Source of the DNA: Sphingomonas folli
Lineage (GTDB): Bacteria > Pseudomonadota > Alphaproteobacteria > Sphingomonadales > Sphingomonadaceae
NCBI RefSeq assembly: GCF_019429525.1
Contig: NZ_JAHXZL010000004.1
Coordinates: 344,309-408,308 of the forward strand
Direction of reading: 5' to 3'
Length of the DNA: 64,000 nt
Shown: positions 50,492 to 59,335 of the stretch, piece by piece
Numbering within the stretch: position 1 is the stretch's first letter
Layout of the letters: every line of letters begins with the position of its first letter
Made by a program: the position numbers and the translations under genes
Notes under the pieces: generated by a model
Told to the model about the DNA's origin: nothing
What the model saw: the letters and a program-made list of their open reading frames with translations, nothing else
Databases searched by the model: none

Positions 50492-50980
50492 ATGCGTCTC
50501 TGGTCGCCCCCGCGTGCCCCTTCGCCTTCGCCGACCGCGGTCGCACACCCAATGCGCGCCGACTGGGAGGGCGTCGCCGAGGAACTCGACGAGATCGCCG
50601 CCGCCGCCGCCGGGCTGATCGGCACGCCCGCGGCGCTCGTCACCATCGTCGACGAGCGGATGTGGGTAGCGGGGCGCTTCAACACGCGGCTGCACGGCCT
50701 CGAGCGGCAGGAGTGCGTCTGCGCGCACGGGATCGCCCAGTCCGACCGGGTGCTGTGCATCCCCGATCTCCAGGCCGACGCGCGGTTCGCCGCCATGCCG
50801 ATCGCGCAGGGGCCCGAGGCGGTGCGCTTCTACGTCGGCGCGCCGCTGGTCGGCGGGACCGGGGCCGCGTTCGGCATGCTGTGCGCGGTGGACCAGAGCC
50901 CTCGCGCCGCGCCGCCCGAGCAGCAGTGCCGCGCGCTCCAGCGACTGGCGCGCGCGGCGGCGGCGCGGCTGGCGGCGTAG
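50492..50980 (+). CDS. GAF domain protein, 162 aa
   Basis: The start MRLWSPPRAPSPSPT is followed by a single GAF domain (about 20-155). It shows LDEIAAAAAGLIGTPAALVTIVDERMWV, QECVCAHGIAQSDRVLCIPDLQADARFAAMP (the C-x-H-xI pattern of these stand-alone GAF proteins) and VRFYVGAPLVGGTGAAFGMLCAVDQ. No output domain is attached. Placement divergent from the hybrid kinase suggests a signalling partner, though that is inferred. The frame is open back to 50441 from a TTG. Confidence 0.85.
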   Translation: MRLWSPPRAPSPSPTAVAHPMRADWEGVAEELDEIAAAAAGLIGTPAALVTIVDERMWVAGRFNTRLHGLERQECVCAHGIAQSDRVLCIPDLQADARFAAMPIAQGPEAVRFYVGAPLVGGTGAAFGMLCAVDQSPRAAPPEQQCRALQRLARAAAARLAA

Positions 50981-51092
50981 CGGACGGTGCCTCGTCGAAG
51001 CCCCTTCCCGGCGTCGACCTGAACGCGTGGCAGCGTCCGCGAGGGCGCGCGCGCTGCCCTGACACGGGTAGGTGACGCCTGACCGCCGCCGC

Positions 51093-52688
51093 TCACCATC
51101 CCGCCGGCGCCGCGGGATAGGACGTCACCACCTCTCCCAAGGCGCGCTCCAGCGGCGCGAGATGCGCCGCGAAGGGCCGCCACGCGCGGTCGCCGCCGCG
51201 GAAGATCGGCTGGCGCACCTGCTCGGACGAGGCGGTGCGGACCGCGCGCTCCGTGGCGTGAGAGCTGAGGCACGCCGCCTCGAAGTCCAGCCCGCACGCC
51301 GCGAGCAGCGCTCGGATCGCGGGCTCGGGCGACTCGACCAGTCGCTCGTGGATCACCCGATGCACCGCGCCGGGCTGCGCCGCGTCGACGCGCGCCATCA
51401 GCCGCACGTAATCACGGTAATAGCGTCCCATGTCGTCGAGGTCGTAGCTGAACCCCTGACCGCGCGCGAAATGCTGCTTGTAGTTGGAGAAGCAGCAGGC
51501 ACGCGGCTCGCGGCGCGCGTCGATGATCGTGGCGTTGGGCAGGATCAGCCGGATCAGCGCCACATGCGCCCAATTATTGGGAAGCTTGTCGACGAAATAC
51601 GGCCGATCGGTGCGGCGCTGCACCGCGGCGCGCCGCAGATAATCCTCGCCGAGCGCGCGCGCGCGCTCGGCAGTGAGCGAGGCGAGGCCGTTCGGATAGT
51701 CGGCGACGCGGCGCGCCACCGCGGGCAGGTCGGGCAGCTCGGTCGTCCCCTCGACCTGGCTGTGCGAGGCGAGGATCTGCTCGACCAGCGTCGAGCCCGC
51801 GCGCGGCATGCCGAGCACGAAGATCGGGTCGCGCGCCGGGCAGCCCCAGCCGGCGCGCGCGGCGAAGAAGTCGGGCGCGGCGAGCGCGACACCGGCGTCG
51901 ACGAAGGCCGTGGTGGCGTCGGCGTCATAGGTGATCCCGCGCCGCCGCAGCGCGTTGCCGGCGGCGTAATGCGCGAAGGCGCGATCGGGGTCGCCGCGCT
52001 CCTCCCACGCCTTGCCGAGCGCGAAGTCGAGGTGGAAGCGGTCCTCGTCCTCGCTCGCCTCCGCCAGCGCTCGCTCCATCGCGGCCACGTCGGTGTCGTC
52101 GAAGCGCACCGTCTTGAGATTGGCGAGGCTCCACCACGCCTCACCCAGCACCGGCCGAAGCGCGATCGCTCGCCGATAGGCGGCGACGCCGTCCGCCTGG
52201 CGCCCCACCGTCTTGAGCATGTGGCCGAAGCTCATCCACACCTTGGGCTGCGCGGGGGCGGCGGCGAGCACGCGCTCGTACAGCGCGATCGCCTCCTCGA
52301 AGCCGCCGAGCCGGCCCAGCGCCGCGGCCTTGAGATTGGCATGGCCGAGATGCTCGGGCTCGGCCGCGAGCAGGGAGTCGAGCTCGGCGAGCGCCTCGGT
52401 CGGGCGATTCTGGCGATACAGCACGATCGCGAGATTGGCGCGCGCCGCGGTGAAGCCCGGCGCCAGCTCGAGCGCTCGGCGCAGCAAGGTCTCGGCGTCG
52501 CGGTTGCGCCCGAGCCGTCCTGCCAGCTCGGCGAGCATGCGGATCGCGCGCGCGTCGAACGGATCCTGCTTGAGATAGCGGCGGAGCAGCGGCTCGGCGA
52601 TCTCCAGCCGATTGTCGTGGAGCGCCAGCGCCGCGTCGACTAGCAGGGGCGGCAGGCGCCGGGGTTCGCGGACAGACACGAGGGACAT
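51093..52688 (-). CDS. TPR-repeat sulfotransferase family protein
   Basis: About 531 residues. N-terminal TPR repeats (about 15-235, e.g. AEPLLRRYLKQDPFDARAI, AETLLRRALELAPGFTAAR, AIALYERVLAAAPAQPK) lead into a sulfotransferase domain (about 270-520). The PAPS-binding loop is IFVLGMPRAGSTLVEQILAS and the 3'-phosphate region ATIIDARREPRACCFSNYK. Cytoplasmic; the acceptor is unknown (TPR part may bind a protein or glycan). The ATG at 52688 overlaps the divergent permease start by 2 nt; TTG 52703 or GTG 52679 are alternatives. Confidence 0.9.
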   Translation of the reverse strand: MSLVSVREPRRLPPLLVDAALALHDNRLEIAEPLLRRYLKQDPFDARAIRMLAELAGRLGRNRDAETLLRRALELAPGFTAARANLAIVLYRQNRPTEALAELDSLLAAEPEHLGHANLKAAALGRLGGFEEAIALYERVLAAAPAQPKVWMSFGHMLKTVGRQADGVAAYRRAIALRPVLGEAWWSLANLKTVRFDDTDVAAMERALAEASEDEDRFHLDFALGKAWEERGDPDRAFAHYAAGNALRRRGITYDADATTAFVDAGVALAAPDFFAARAGWGCPARDPIFVLGMPRAGSTLVEQILASHSQVEGTTELPDLPAVARRVADYPNGLASLTAERARALGEDYLRRAAVQRRTDRPYFVDKLPNNWAHVALIRLILPNATIIDARREPRACCFSNYKQHFARGQGFSYDLDDMGRYYRDYVRLMARVDAAQPGAVHRVIHERLVESPEPAIRALLAACGLDFEAACLSSHATERAVRTASSEQVRQPIFRGGDRAWRPFAAHLAPLERALGEVVTSYPAAPAGW

Positions 52689-53997
52689 GGAAGACCGAGA
52701 CAATCACGGCGACGACGCGCGATCAAGCCGCACGCTCACCTTCTGGGGGCTGCTCGCGCTGGTGATGGGCAATCTGATCGGCTCGGGCATCTTCCTGCTG
52801 CCCGCGACGCTGGCACCGCTCGGCGCCAACGCCACGCTCGGCTGGATCGTGACGATCGCGGGCGCGATGGGGCTGTCGTTCGTGTTCGCGCGGCTCGCCG
52901 CCGCGATCCCGCGCGCGGGCGGACCCTATGCCTATGCCGACGCCGCCTTCGGCCCCGTGATCGGCTTCGCCACGGCGTGGAGCTATTGGACGCTCGTCTG
53001 GGCCGGCAATGGCGCGGTCGCGGTCGCGGCGGTCAGCGCGCTCAGCCTCGCCTTCCCGGCGCTCGCGCCGCACGCCGCGATCGCGGCGGTGGGGCTGGTA
53101 TGGCTGGTCGTGCTGATCAACGTCCGCGGCGTGGGCGGTGCGGTGAAGCTGCAGATGGCGACGATGCTGATCAAGCTGGTCCCGCTCGCCGCGGTGGTGC
53201 TGCTCGCCGGCTGGCTGCTGCTGACCCGGGGCAACGCGGCGGTGGCGCACGAGGTCGCCGTCCCCTTGAGCGTGACGGGCGTCGCGGGCGCGGCGGCGCT
53301 GACCTTCTGGGGCTTCCTCGGGGTCGAGTCGGCGACCGTGCCGGCCGACCGCGTCGCCGACGCGCGCCGCACCGTGCCGCGCGCCACGCTGATCGGCACC
53401 GCGGCAGTGGGCGTGATCTACCTGGTCGTGTCGAGCGCGATCACCGCGCTGATGCCGCGCGCGGCGGTCGCGGCCTCGCCCGCGCCGATCGCGGCGTTCC
53501 TGGGGATCGCCTTCGGGGACGGCGTCGCGCAGGTCGTCGCGCTGTTCGCCGCGATCAGCGCGCTGGGCGCACTCAACGGCTTCGTGCTGCTCCAGGGCGA
53601 GGTGCCGCTGGCGATGGCGCGCGGCGGGGTGTTCCCGCGCTGGTTCGCGCGAGAGACCGCGCAGGGCACGCCCGCGCGCGCGCACCTGGTCGCCGGACTG
53701 CTCGTCACCGCCGTCACGCTCGCCAATTTCACGCGCGGCATGGGCGACCTGTTCGCCTTCGTCGCCTCGGTCTCGCTCGCCTCGGGCATGCTCGCCTATC
53801 TCGCCAGCGCGCTCGCCGCGGTGAAGCTGCTGCGCGACGATCCCGCCGCGCGCGTCGTGGGCGCGGTCTCGGCGGTGTTCGTCGGCTGGCTCTCCTATGG
53901 CCTCGGCGCGGAGGCGAACGGCTGGGCCTTGGTGCTGCTGCTCGCGGGCGTGCCGGTGTATCTCGCGGTCAGGCGCGGCGGCGCCAGCGCGCGCTGA
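52687..53997 (+). CDS. APC superfamily amino acid permease
   Basis: A 436-residue permease with about 12 hydrophobic segments. TM1 has the substrate-binding GNLIGSGIFLLPATLAPLG, and TM6 has LTFWGFLGVESATVPADRV, both hallmarks of AdiC/arginine-agmatine type APA transporters. It may be an exchanger or a uniporter; substrate uncertain. ATG 52687 has GAGGG 4 nt upstream. Its 3' end overlaps the FAD oxidoreductase gene by 29 bp in convergent orientation. Confidence 0.9.
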   Translation: MEDRDNHGDDARSSRTLTFWGLLALVMGNLIGSGIFLLPATLAPLGANATLGWIVTIAGAMGLSFVFARLAAAIPRAGGPYAYADAAFGPVIGFATAWSYWTLVWAGNGAVAVAAVSALSLAFPALAPHAAIAAVGLVWLVVLINVRGVGGAVKLQMATMLIKLVPLAAVVLLAGWLLLTRGNAAVAHEVAVPLSVTGVAGAAALTFWGFLGVESATVPADRVADARRTVPRATLIGTAAVGVIYLVVSSAITALMPRAAVAASPAPIAAFLGIAFGDGVAQVVALFAAISALGALNGFVLLQGEVPLAMARGGVFPRWFARETAQGTPARAHLVAGLLVTAVTLANFTRGMGDLFAFVASVSLASGMLAYLASALAAVKLLRDDPAARVVGAVSAVFVGWLSYGLGAEANGWALVLLLAGVPVYLAVRRGGASAR

Positions 53998-55597
53998 GCC
54001 GGCGGTCGGCGAGGATGGCATGCGCGGCATTGTGGCCGGGCGCGCCGGTCACCCCGCCGCCCGGGTGCGCCCCCGAGCCGCACAGGTAGAGGCCGCGGAT
54101 CGGCGCGCGATAGTCGCCGTGGCCGAGCACCGGGCGCGCCGACCACAGTTGATCGAGGCTCATCCGCCCGTGGAAGATGTCGCCCCCGATCAGCCCGAAC
54201 TTGCGCTCCAGGTCGAGCGGCGAGTGGATCTGGCGCGCGATCACGCTCGCCTTGAAGTTGGGCGCGTGCGCGGTGACGGTGTCGATGATGTGGTCGGCCA
54301 CCTCCTCGCGCACCGCGTCCCAGCTCCGCGCTTGCCCGTCGGGACCGGGGGGCAGCTCGGGCGCGAACTGCTGGCAGAACAGGCTCGCGACGTGCTGCCC
54401 CGGCGGCGCGAGGCTGTCGTCGACGGTGCTGGGGATCTTCATCTCGACGATCGGCTGGCGCGACCAGCCGTGGACGCGCGCGTCGTCATAGGCGCGGTCC
54501 ATATAGTCCATGCCGGGGGCGATGATGATCCCGGCGGTGTGATGCTCGGCTCGCTTGCGCCCGGGCAGCACGGTGAAGTCGGGCAACTCGCTGAGTGCTA
54601 CGTTCATCCGGAACGTGCCCGAGCCGGTCTTGAACCCAGCGATGCGGCGGCGGAAATCCTCGGGCAGCTCGTGGCCGGCGACCATCTGGCGGTACAGCAT
54701 CGCCGGCCCGACATTGGCGGCGACGACCGGCGCGGCGATCTCCTCGCCGCTCTCCAGCACCACGCCGGCGGCGCGTCCGCCGTCGACCAGCACGCGCGCG
54801 ACCGGCGCGTCCAGGCTGATCTCGACGCCCTCGGCGAGGCATGCCGCCGCCATCGCCTGGGTGATCGCGCCCATGCCGCCGACCGAGTGGCCCCAGGCGC
54901 CGTACTTGCCGTTCACCTCGCCGAAGACGTGGTGGAGCAGCACATAGGCCGAGCCGGGCGTCGACACGCCGGCGTAATTGCCGACCACCGCGTCGAAGGC
55001 GAAGGCGGACTTGACGTGATCGTCCTCGTACCAGCCGTCGAGGAAGTCCCGCGCCGACTTGGTGAAGACGTCGAGCAGGTCGCGCTGCGCGGCGATGTCG
55101 AGCCTGGCGAGCGGCCAGGCCTGGCGCGCCGCGCTGACCAGCTCGAGCAGCCCGCCGCCCGCGTTGGGTGGGATCTCGAGCGCGAGGTCGCGCAACACCT
55201 GCGCGACGCGCTCCAGCGCGGCGTCATAGGCGGGATAGGCGTCGGCGTCGCGCTGGCTGAAGCGCGCGAACTGCGCCTGGGTGCGCTGCGTGCCCCCGCC
55301 CAGCGTGAGATAGGTGTCGGGGAAGGGAAAGAAGTTGCTGATCGTGCGCTCGATGATGCGATAGCCGCGGTCGTGCAGCCGCATGTCCGCGATCACCTTG
55401 GGGCGCAGCAGGCTGACGGTGTAGCTGGCGGTGGAGTTGCGGAAGCCGGGGTGGAACTCCTCGGTCACCGCCGCGCCGCCGACGACGTGGCGCCGCTCGA
55501 GCACGCGCACCTTGAGCCCCGCGCGCGCGAGATAGAAGGCGCAGACGAGGCCGTTGTGACCCCCGCCGATGATGATGGCGTCGTAGCGCTGCGTCAT
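53969..55597 (-). CDS. FAD-dependent oxidoreductase, phytoene desaturase-like (PYROXD2-type)
   Basis: A 542-residue flavoprotein. The N-terminal dinucleotide fold is YDAIIIGGGHNGLVCAFYLARAG followed by VLERRHVVGGAAVTEE; the substrate half has VGGMGAITQAMAAACLAEG; and the C-terminal FAD block is LYLCGSGAHPGGGVTGAPGHNAA. The pattern is of NAD(P)/FAD oxidoreductases related to carotenoid desaturases, but no carotenoid genes are near. ATG 55597 has GAGGGGGC upstream. It lies downstream of the Rieske gene in the same direction, 198 bp away with a repeat between. Confidence 0.9.
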   Translation of the reverse strand: MTQRYDAIIIGGGHNGLVCAFYLARAGLKVRVLERRHVVGGAAVTEEFHPGFRNSTASYTVSLLRPKVIADMRLHDRGYRIIERTISNFFPFPDTYLTLGGGTQRTQAQFARFSQRDADAYPAYDAALERVAQVLRDLALEIPPNAGGGLLELVSAARQAWPLARLDIAAQRDLLDVFTKSARDFLDGWYEDDHVKSAFAFDAVVGNYAGVSTPGSAYVLLHHVFGEVNGKYGAWGHSVGGMGAITQAMAAACLAEGVEISLDAPVARVLVDGGRAAGVVLESGEEIAAPVVAANVGPAMLYRQMVAGHELPEDFRRRIAGFKTGSGTFRMNVALSELPDFTVLPGRKRAEHHTAGIIIAPGMDYMDRAYDDARVHGWSRQPIVEMKIPSTVDDSLAPPGQHVASLFCQQFAPELPPGPDGQARSWDAVREEVADHIIDTVTAHAPNFKASVIARQIHSPLDLERKFGLIGGDIFHGRMSLDQLWSARPVLGHGDYRAPIRGLYLCGSGAHPGGGVTGAPGHNAAHAILADRRLSARWRRRA

Positions 55598-55655
55598 GGT
55601 GCCCCCTCGTTCGTGTCGTACCGACGTCCTCGTCGCCACGCTTCCTTACTCATGG

Positions 55656-55754
55656 CGTCACCTCGAGCTTGTCTCGAGGCACTGCCCCGCACACTCAGCT
55701 GCTTCGGCTCGCGCGGCGCGGTGGATCCTGAAACGAGTTCAGGATCACGCCGCG
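55656..55754. repeat. Inverted repeat pair between Rieske and FAD genes
   Basis: GCGTCACCTCGAGCTTGTCT at the left and GGATCCTGAAACGAGTTCAG then GATCACGCC at the right. It has the same outer CGTCA...TGACG-like pattern and GGATCC as the 18595 family, with different inner palindromes (CCTCGAG/CTCGAGG and CCTGAA/TTCAGG). Confidence 0.7.
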
Positions 55755-55795
55755 GATGTGGTGAAGGGCGCCCGTGCCCACCCACGGCAGCCCCC

Positions 55796-56971
55796 TCACA
55801 CCCCGCGCACCCGCCGCGACCAGCCCGGCGGCGGGGCGCGGTGCTGGCGCGCCTCGGGGATGCGCGCGCGGATCTTGGCGGCGAAGCTGCGCAGGCACAC
55901 CTCGCTCGCCCCGATCGGCCCCGCGGTGTAGCTCGACGAGGCCATCCCCTCCTGCACGCGCTCGATCAGCCAGGTGTCCTCGGCGTTGACGGTGCGGTTG
56001 ATCCGCCAGTTGGCGTAGCGCACCAGCTTCATCTCGCGCCGGGCGTCGGGCAGCGCGAACGCCATCTCGCGCAACAGGCTGGTGGTCGGCGTCAGCGGCA
56101 GCCACTGCATGAAGTCGATCTGGTCGGCGTAGATGTCGAATGCCATGTTGGGCCAGAGCTTGTAGTAGAGCCAGCGCCGTTGGCTCGCCGCGGGCAGATG
56201 GTCGACGCGCGGCAGATGCGCCTGGTAGAAGCGCTCCCACGGGTCGCTCGACGGGCGGTCGACCAGCTCGCCCGACATGCGGTCCACCCAGCCCGCCGCC
56301 TCAATCGCGTAGCTCTTGCCGAACAGCCGCGTCAGCCCGTCATGCGCGACCGGGATGTGGAGGTTGTCCGAGTAATTGTCGCCGACGTTCTTCCAGTTCA
56401 CGCGCCGCTCGCGCTCGCGCACGTCCGAGATCCGGCGCATCTCCTCGAAGCGGTAGGGCGCCACCTCGGCGTCATAGGGCGCCATCATCGTCGCGACGCT
56501 CGGTCCGCCGTCGTCCTCCAGCCGGACGAAGACGAAGCCGCGCCACACCTCCACCTCGACCGGCGCGAGCCCGTTCTCCTCGACCCGCAAGGCGGGATAG
56601 TCGCGCTTCATCGGCACGCCCGAGAGCCGGCCGTCGAGCTCGTAGACCCAGGCGTGATAGGGGCAGACAAGCTTCTTGGCACAGCCGCTCGCCCCCTCCA
56701 CCAGCCGCATCGCGCGGTGGCGGCAGACGTTGTGGAAGCCGCGCACCGCGCCGTCCTGCCCGCGCACGACGACGAGCTGCTCGCCGAGATAGGAGAGCGT
56801 CCGCCACGCGCCGGGCTCGGCCATGTCGCTCTCGTGGCAGACGATCTGCCACGACGGGCGGATCACGCGCGCGCACTCCAGCGCGAAATATTCGGGGTCG
56901 GTGTAGAGCCAGCCGGGCAGGCTCCAATCCGCGTCGGGATCGGCGTAAGGCAGATCGGTCGAGCGATGCAT
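55796..56971 (-). CDS. Rieske non-heme iron oxygenase, alpha subunit
   Basis: A 391-residue ring-hydroxylating or demethylating oxygenase. Rieske ligands are Cys83-X-His85 (CRHRAM) and Cys103-X2-His106 (CPYHAW). The mononuclear iron site has DNYSDNLHIPVAH with His205 and His210. The catalytic domain resembles those of betaine/choline/carnitine monooxygenases (GbcA, CMO, CntA) as much as aromatic dioxygenases. No small beta subunit or ferredoxin reductase gene is adjacent. ATG 56971 has GGAGG. Divergent from a BetI-type regulator. Confidence 0.92.
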   Translation of the reverse strand: MHRSTDLPYADPDADWSLPGWLYTDPEYFALECARVIRPSWQIVCHESDMAEPGAWRTLSYLGEQLVVVRGQDGAVRGFHNVCRHRAMRLVEGASGCAKKLVCPYHAWVYELDGRLSGVPMKRDYPALRVEENGLAPVEVEVWRGFVFVRLEDDGGPSVATMMAPYDAEVAPYRFEEMRRISDVRERERRVNWKNVGDNYSDNLHIPVAHDGLTRLFGKSYAIEAAGWVDRMSGELVDRPSSDPWERFYQAHLPRVDHLPAASQRRWLYYKLWPNMAFDIYADQIDFMQWLPLTPTTSLLREMAFALPDARREMKLVRYANWRINRTVNAEDTWLIERVQEGMASSSYTAGPIGASEVCLRSFAAKIRARIPEARQHRAPPPGWSRRVRGV

Positions 56972-56980
56972 GGAGGCCCT

Positions 56981-57015
56981 CCACGTGGTTGTTGCACGAG
57001 CGTATAACAACGTGG
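56981..57015. promoter_or_regulatory. Candidate TetR/BetI operator between regulator and Rieske gene
   Basis: GTTGTT (56988-56993) and AACAAC (57006-57011) are inverted around 12 bases, nested in CCACGT (56981-56986) and ACGTGG (57010-57015). The 48-bp divergent gap is otherwise short, and the segment includes TATAAC at 57003-57008, a possible -10. Regulator binding here is inferred from position and symmetry. Confidence 0.55.
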
Positions 57016-57019
57016 CGGC

Positions 57020-57595
57020 GTGAGCAAGCGCGCTGCCCCCGAGGCACGCCGCGCCGAGCTGATCGACGCGACCGCGCGCGTGCTGGCGACGCGCGGCGCG
57101 GCGGGGGCGTCGGTGCGCATCATCGCCGCGGCGGCGGGGGTGTCGCCGGGGCTAGTGACGCATCATTTCGGCGGGGTCGAGCGGCTGGTCGAGGCGACCT
57201 ACGACCATGTCGCCGCGCGCGTCGGCGAGGCGCTGGAGGCGGCGGTGGCGGCGGCGGGCGAGTCGCCGCGCGCGCGGCTGGCGGCCTATCTCGACGCCAG
57301 CTTCGCGGCCCCGATCGCCGACCCCGCGCTGCTGGCGACCTGGATCGCTTTCTGGAGCCTGGCGCAGGGCGGCGCGGCGATGCAGGCGAGCCACGCGCGC
57401 CACTATGCCGGCTATCGCGCGCGGCTGGAGGGGTTGCTGGGCGAGGCGGGCGTGGCGGCGGATCGGCGGCGGTTGGCGGCGGTGGGGCTCACCGCGCTGG
57501 TCGACGGGCTGTGGCTGGAGCTGTGCCTGTCCCCGGGGGCGTTCTCGGCGGCGGAGGCGCGCGCGGTGGTGGCGGAGTATCTGGCGGGTGTGTGA
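57020..57595 (+). CDS. TetR family regulator, BetI-like
   Basis: A 191-residue TetR-type repressor. The N-terminal HTH shows RRAELIDATARVLATRGAAGASVRIIAAAAGVSPGLVTHHFGG (about 10-52). The C-terminal half (SPRARLAAYLDASFA, WIAFWSLAQGGAAMQASHARHYAGYRARL) has the pattern of the BetI C-terminal domain. GTG start at 57020. Its divergence from the Rieske gene suggests control of that gene and of itself. The effector is unknown; BetI relatives sense choline/betaine-type ligands. Confidence 0.88.
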   Translation: MSKRAAPEARRAELIDATARVLATRGAAGASVRIIAAAAGVSPGLVTHHFGGVERLVEATYDHVAARVGEALEAAVAAAGESPRARLAAYLDASFAAPIADPALLATWIAFWSLAQGGAAMQASHARHYAGYRARLEGLLGEAGVAADRRRLAAVGLTALVDGLWLELCLSPGAFSAAEARAVVAEYLAGV

Positions 57596-57629
57596 GGGAG
57601 GGGGTGCGCGCGTCCGGCGACTCTAATGT

Positions 57630-57726
57630 CCCGCCACCCCGGCGCACGCCGGGGTCCAGTGGGGAAGTCCGTCGTGGGAGCAAGCGGCGTCCCCCAACTG
57701 GGCCCCGGCGTTCGCCGGGGCGGTAT
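57630..57726. repeat. Inverted pair of CACCCCGGCG-type palindromes
   Basis: CACCCCGGCGCACGCCGGGG at 57634 and GGCCCCGGCGTTCGCCGGGG near 57701, with TCCAGTGGGG/CCCCAACTGGG linking them in inverted orientation. Between the TetR and M20 genes, which are convergent, so it may serve as a bidirectional transcript end. Confidence 0.85.
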
Positions 57727-57807
57727 GAGGTCAGGCGGAGCGTATCATCCGGACTCGACTACTCACCCGCCCAGGCGGCTGATCACACCGATGGGCCACC
57801 CTCGGCC

Positions 57808-59217
57808 TCACTTCGCCAGGTCGCCGAACAGCGACACGTAGTAGCGGATACCCGGCGCGATGTTGCGCACCTCGGTCCGCTCGTTGAGGCCGTGGCTGAA
57901 ATCGTCCGACTCCTTGATGAAGGTCGGGCTCGCGCCGTAGCTCGGCACGTGGTGATAGCGGAACCACATGCTGTCGCTCGCCCCCGCCGACATGCTGGGG
58001 AAGACCGGGACGCCGGGCCAGGCCTTGCCGACCGCCCTGGTCACCGCCGCGACGAAGTCGGGGCGCATCGGCGAGGCGTCGTTGGCGACCGAGCCCTCGC
58101 TCACGTCGCGGATCGTCAGCGCCGGCTCGGCGGCGACCTGCTTCAGCGTGGCCATCACGTCCGCCGGCTTCACGCCGGGGAAGATGCGGCAGTTGATGTT
58201 GGCGGTGGCGCGCTGCGGCAGCGCGTTGAGCGCGTGCCCGCCCGACACCATCGTCGACACGCAGGTGGTGCCGATCTGCCCGACATAGGCGGGGTCGGCG
58301 GCGAGTACCGCGATGGCCTTCTCGTCCCTTGGGTTCTCCGCGAAGGCGCGCATCGCCGCGGCGAGCTCGCCGGTCTTCTGCTTGGCCGCCTCGCGGAAGA
58401 AGGTACGCGTCACGTCGGAGAGCTGCGGGGTGAAGCGGTACTGGCCGATCCGTACCAGCGCGGCGGAGAGCTGGTTGATCGCGTTCTGCGGCCGCGGCGC
58501 GGAGCTATGCCCGCCGGGATTGGTGACGGTCAGTTCGAAGTCGGCGTAGGTCTTCTCGGCGCCGTTCCAGGTGAAGAACTGCGGCCTCCCGTCCTCGGCG
58601 AACCGCCCGCCCCCGCCGTCGATGTTGATCACCAGCTCGGCGTTCTTCAGCTGCTCGGCGATGAGCGCGCTGGTCTTCATCCGCGTCTCCTCGTCGCCCG
58701 AGAACTCGAGCACGATGTCGCGGCGCGGCTTGTAGCCCTCCCGCCTCATCCGTAGCAGTGCGGTCATCGCCACCGCGGCGTCCAGCTTCATGTCGGTGGC
58801 GCCGCGGCCGTAGAGATAGCCGTTCTCGACCACCGGGGTGAACGGGTCGCGCTGCCAGTCGGCGGGCTTGGCCTCGACCACGTCGATATGGCCCGACACC
58901 ACCAGCGGCTTGGCGGCGGGGTCGCTGCCGCGCCAGCGCGCGACCAGATAGGCGGTGTCGTCGACCGGGGTGATCGTGACGTCGCCATCGGCGAACCCGC
59001 CGGCGACGAGCACCGACTTGAGGTAAGCGGCGAGCTGCGGCGTCTGGTTGCCGGGTCCCGCGACGCTGCGGAAGGCGATCGCGCGCTTCGCGATGCCGAG
59101 TGCCTGCGCGTCCGAACCGATCGCGCCCGTGTCGCTCGGCGGGGTCTGTGCCGTGCCGGGCGCAGCCGTCAGCGCGAGCGTCGCGCCGAGAAGGAAGAGA
59201 TTGCGCCCGATCGCCAT
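57808..59217 (-). CDS. Secreted M20/M25/M40 family metallopeptidase
   Basis: A 469-residue zinc peptidase with a signal peptide (1-23, LFLLGATLALTAAPGTA). The zinc ligands are in VVSGHIDVV, YGRGATDMKLDAAVAM and EFSGDEETRM (general base Glu), with a dimerisation domain (about 200-330, TNPGGHSSAP) inserted. The late ligand His is in DDFSHGLNERTE. It probably cleaves peptides or N-acyl amino acids in the periplasm. ATG 59217 with AAAGGGG upstream. Monocistronic. Confidence 0.94.
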   Translation of the reverse strand: MAIGRNLFLLGATLALTAAPGTAQTPPSDTGAIGSDAQALGIAKRAIAFRSVAGPGNQTPQLAAYLKSVLVAGGFADGDVTITPVDDTAYLVARWRGSDPAAKPLVVSGHIDVVEAKPADWQRDPFTPVVENGYLYGRGATDMKLDAAVAMTALLRMRREGYKPRRDIVLEFSGDEETRMKTSALIAEQLKNAELVINIDGGGGRFAEDGRPQFFTWNGAEKTYADFELTVTNPGGHSSAPRPQNAINQLSAALVRIGQYRFTPQLSDVTRTFFREAAKQKTGELAAAMRAFAENPRDEKAIAVLAADPAYVGQIGTTCVSTMVSGGHALNALPQRATANINCRIFPGVKPADVMATLKQVAAEPALTIRDVSEGSVANDASPMRPDFVAAVTRAVGKAWPGVPVFPSMSAGASDSMWFRYHHVPSYGASPTFIKESDDFSHGLNERTEVRNIAPGIRYYVSLFGDLAK

Positions 59218-59335
59218 GCACGATGCCCCTTTGTCACTGGAGGACAAAGCGTATCGCGCGGCCCCGCGGACGCAAGCGGGATCGCTGCGCCGGGCCGCAT
59301 CGCGTGGGCGATGCGCGGCCCGGCGACCGGCGGGA

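Noticed and set aside
53969..55597. Carotenoid desaturase (crtI)
   Set aside because: FAD motifs fit the broad phytoene-desaturase superfamily, but there is no crt gene nearby and the sequence looks more like the PYROXD2 branch.
53897..57007. A 1036-residue rightward frame spanning the FAD and Rieske genes
   Set aside because: It crosses two well-supported genes on the other strand and an intergenic repeat; no recognisable domain.
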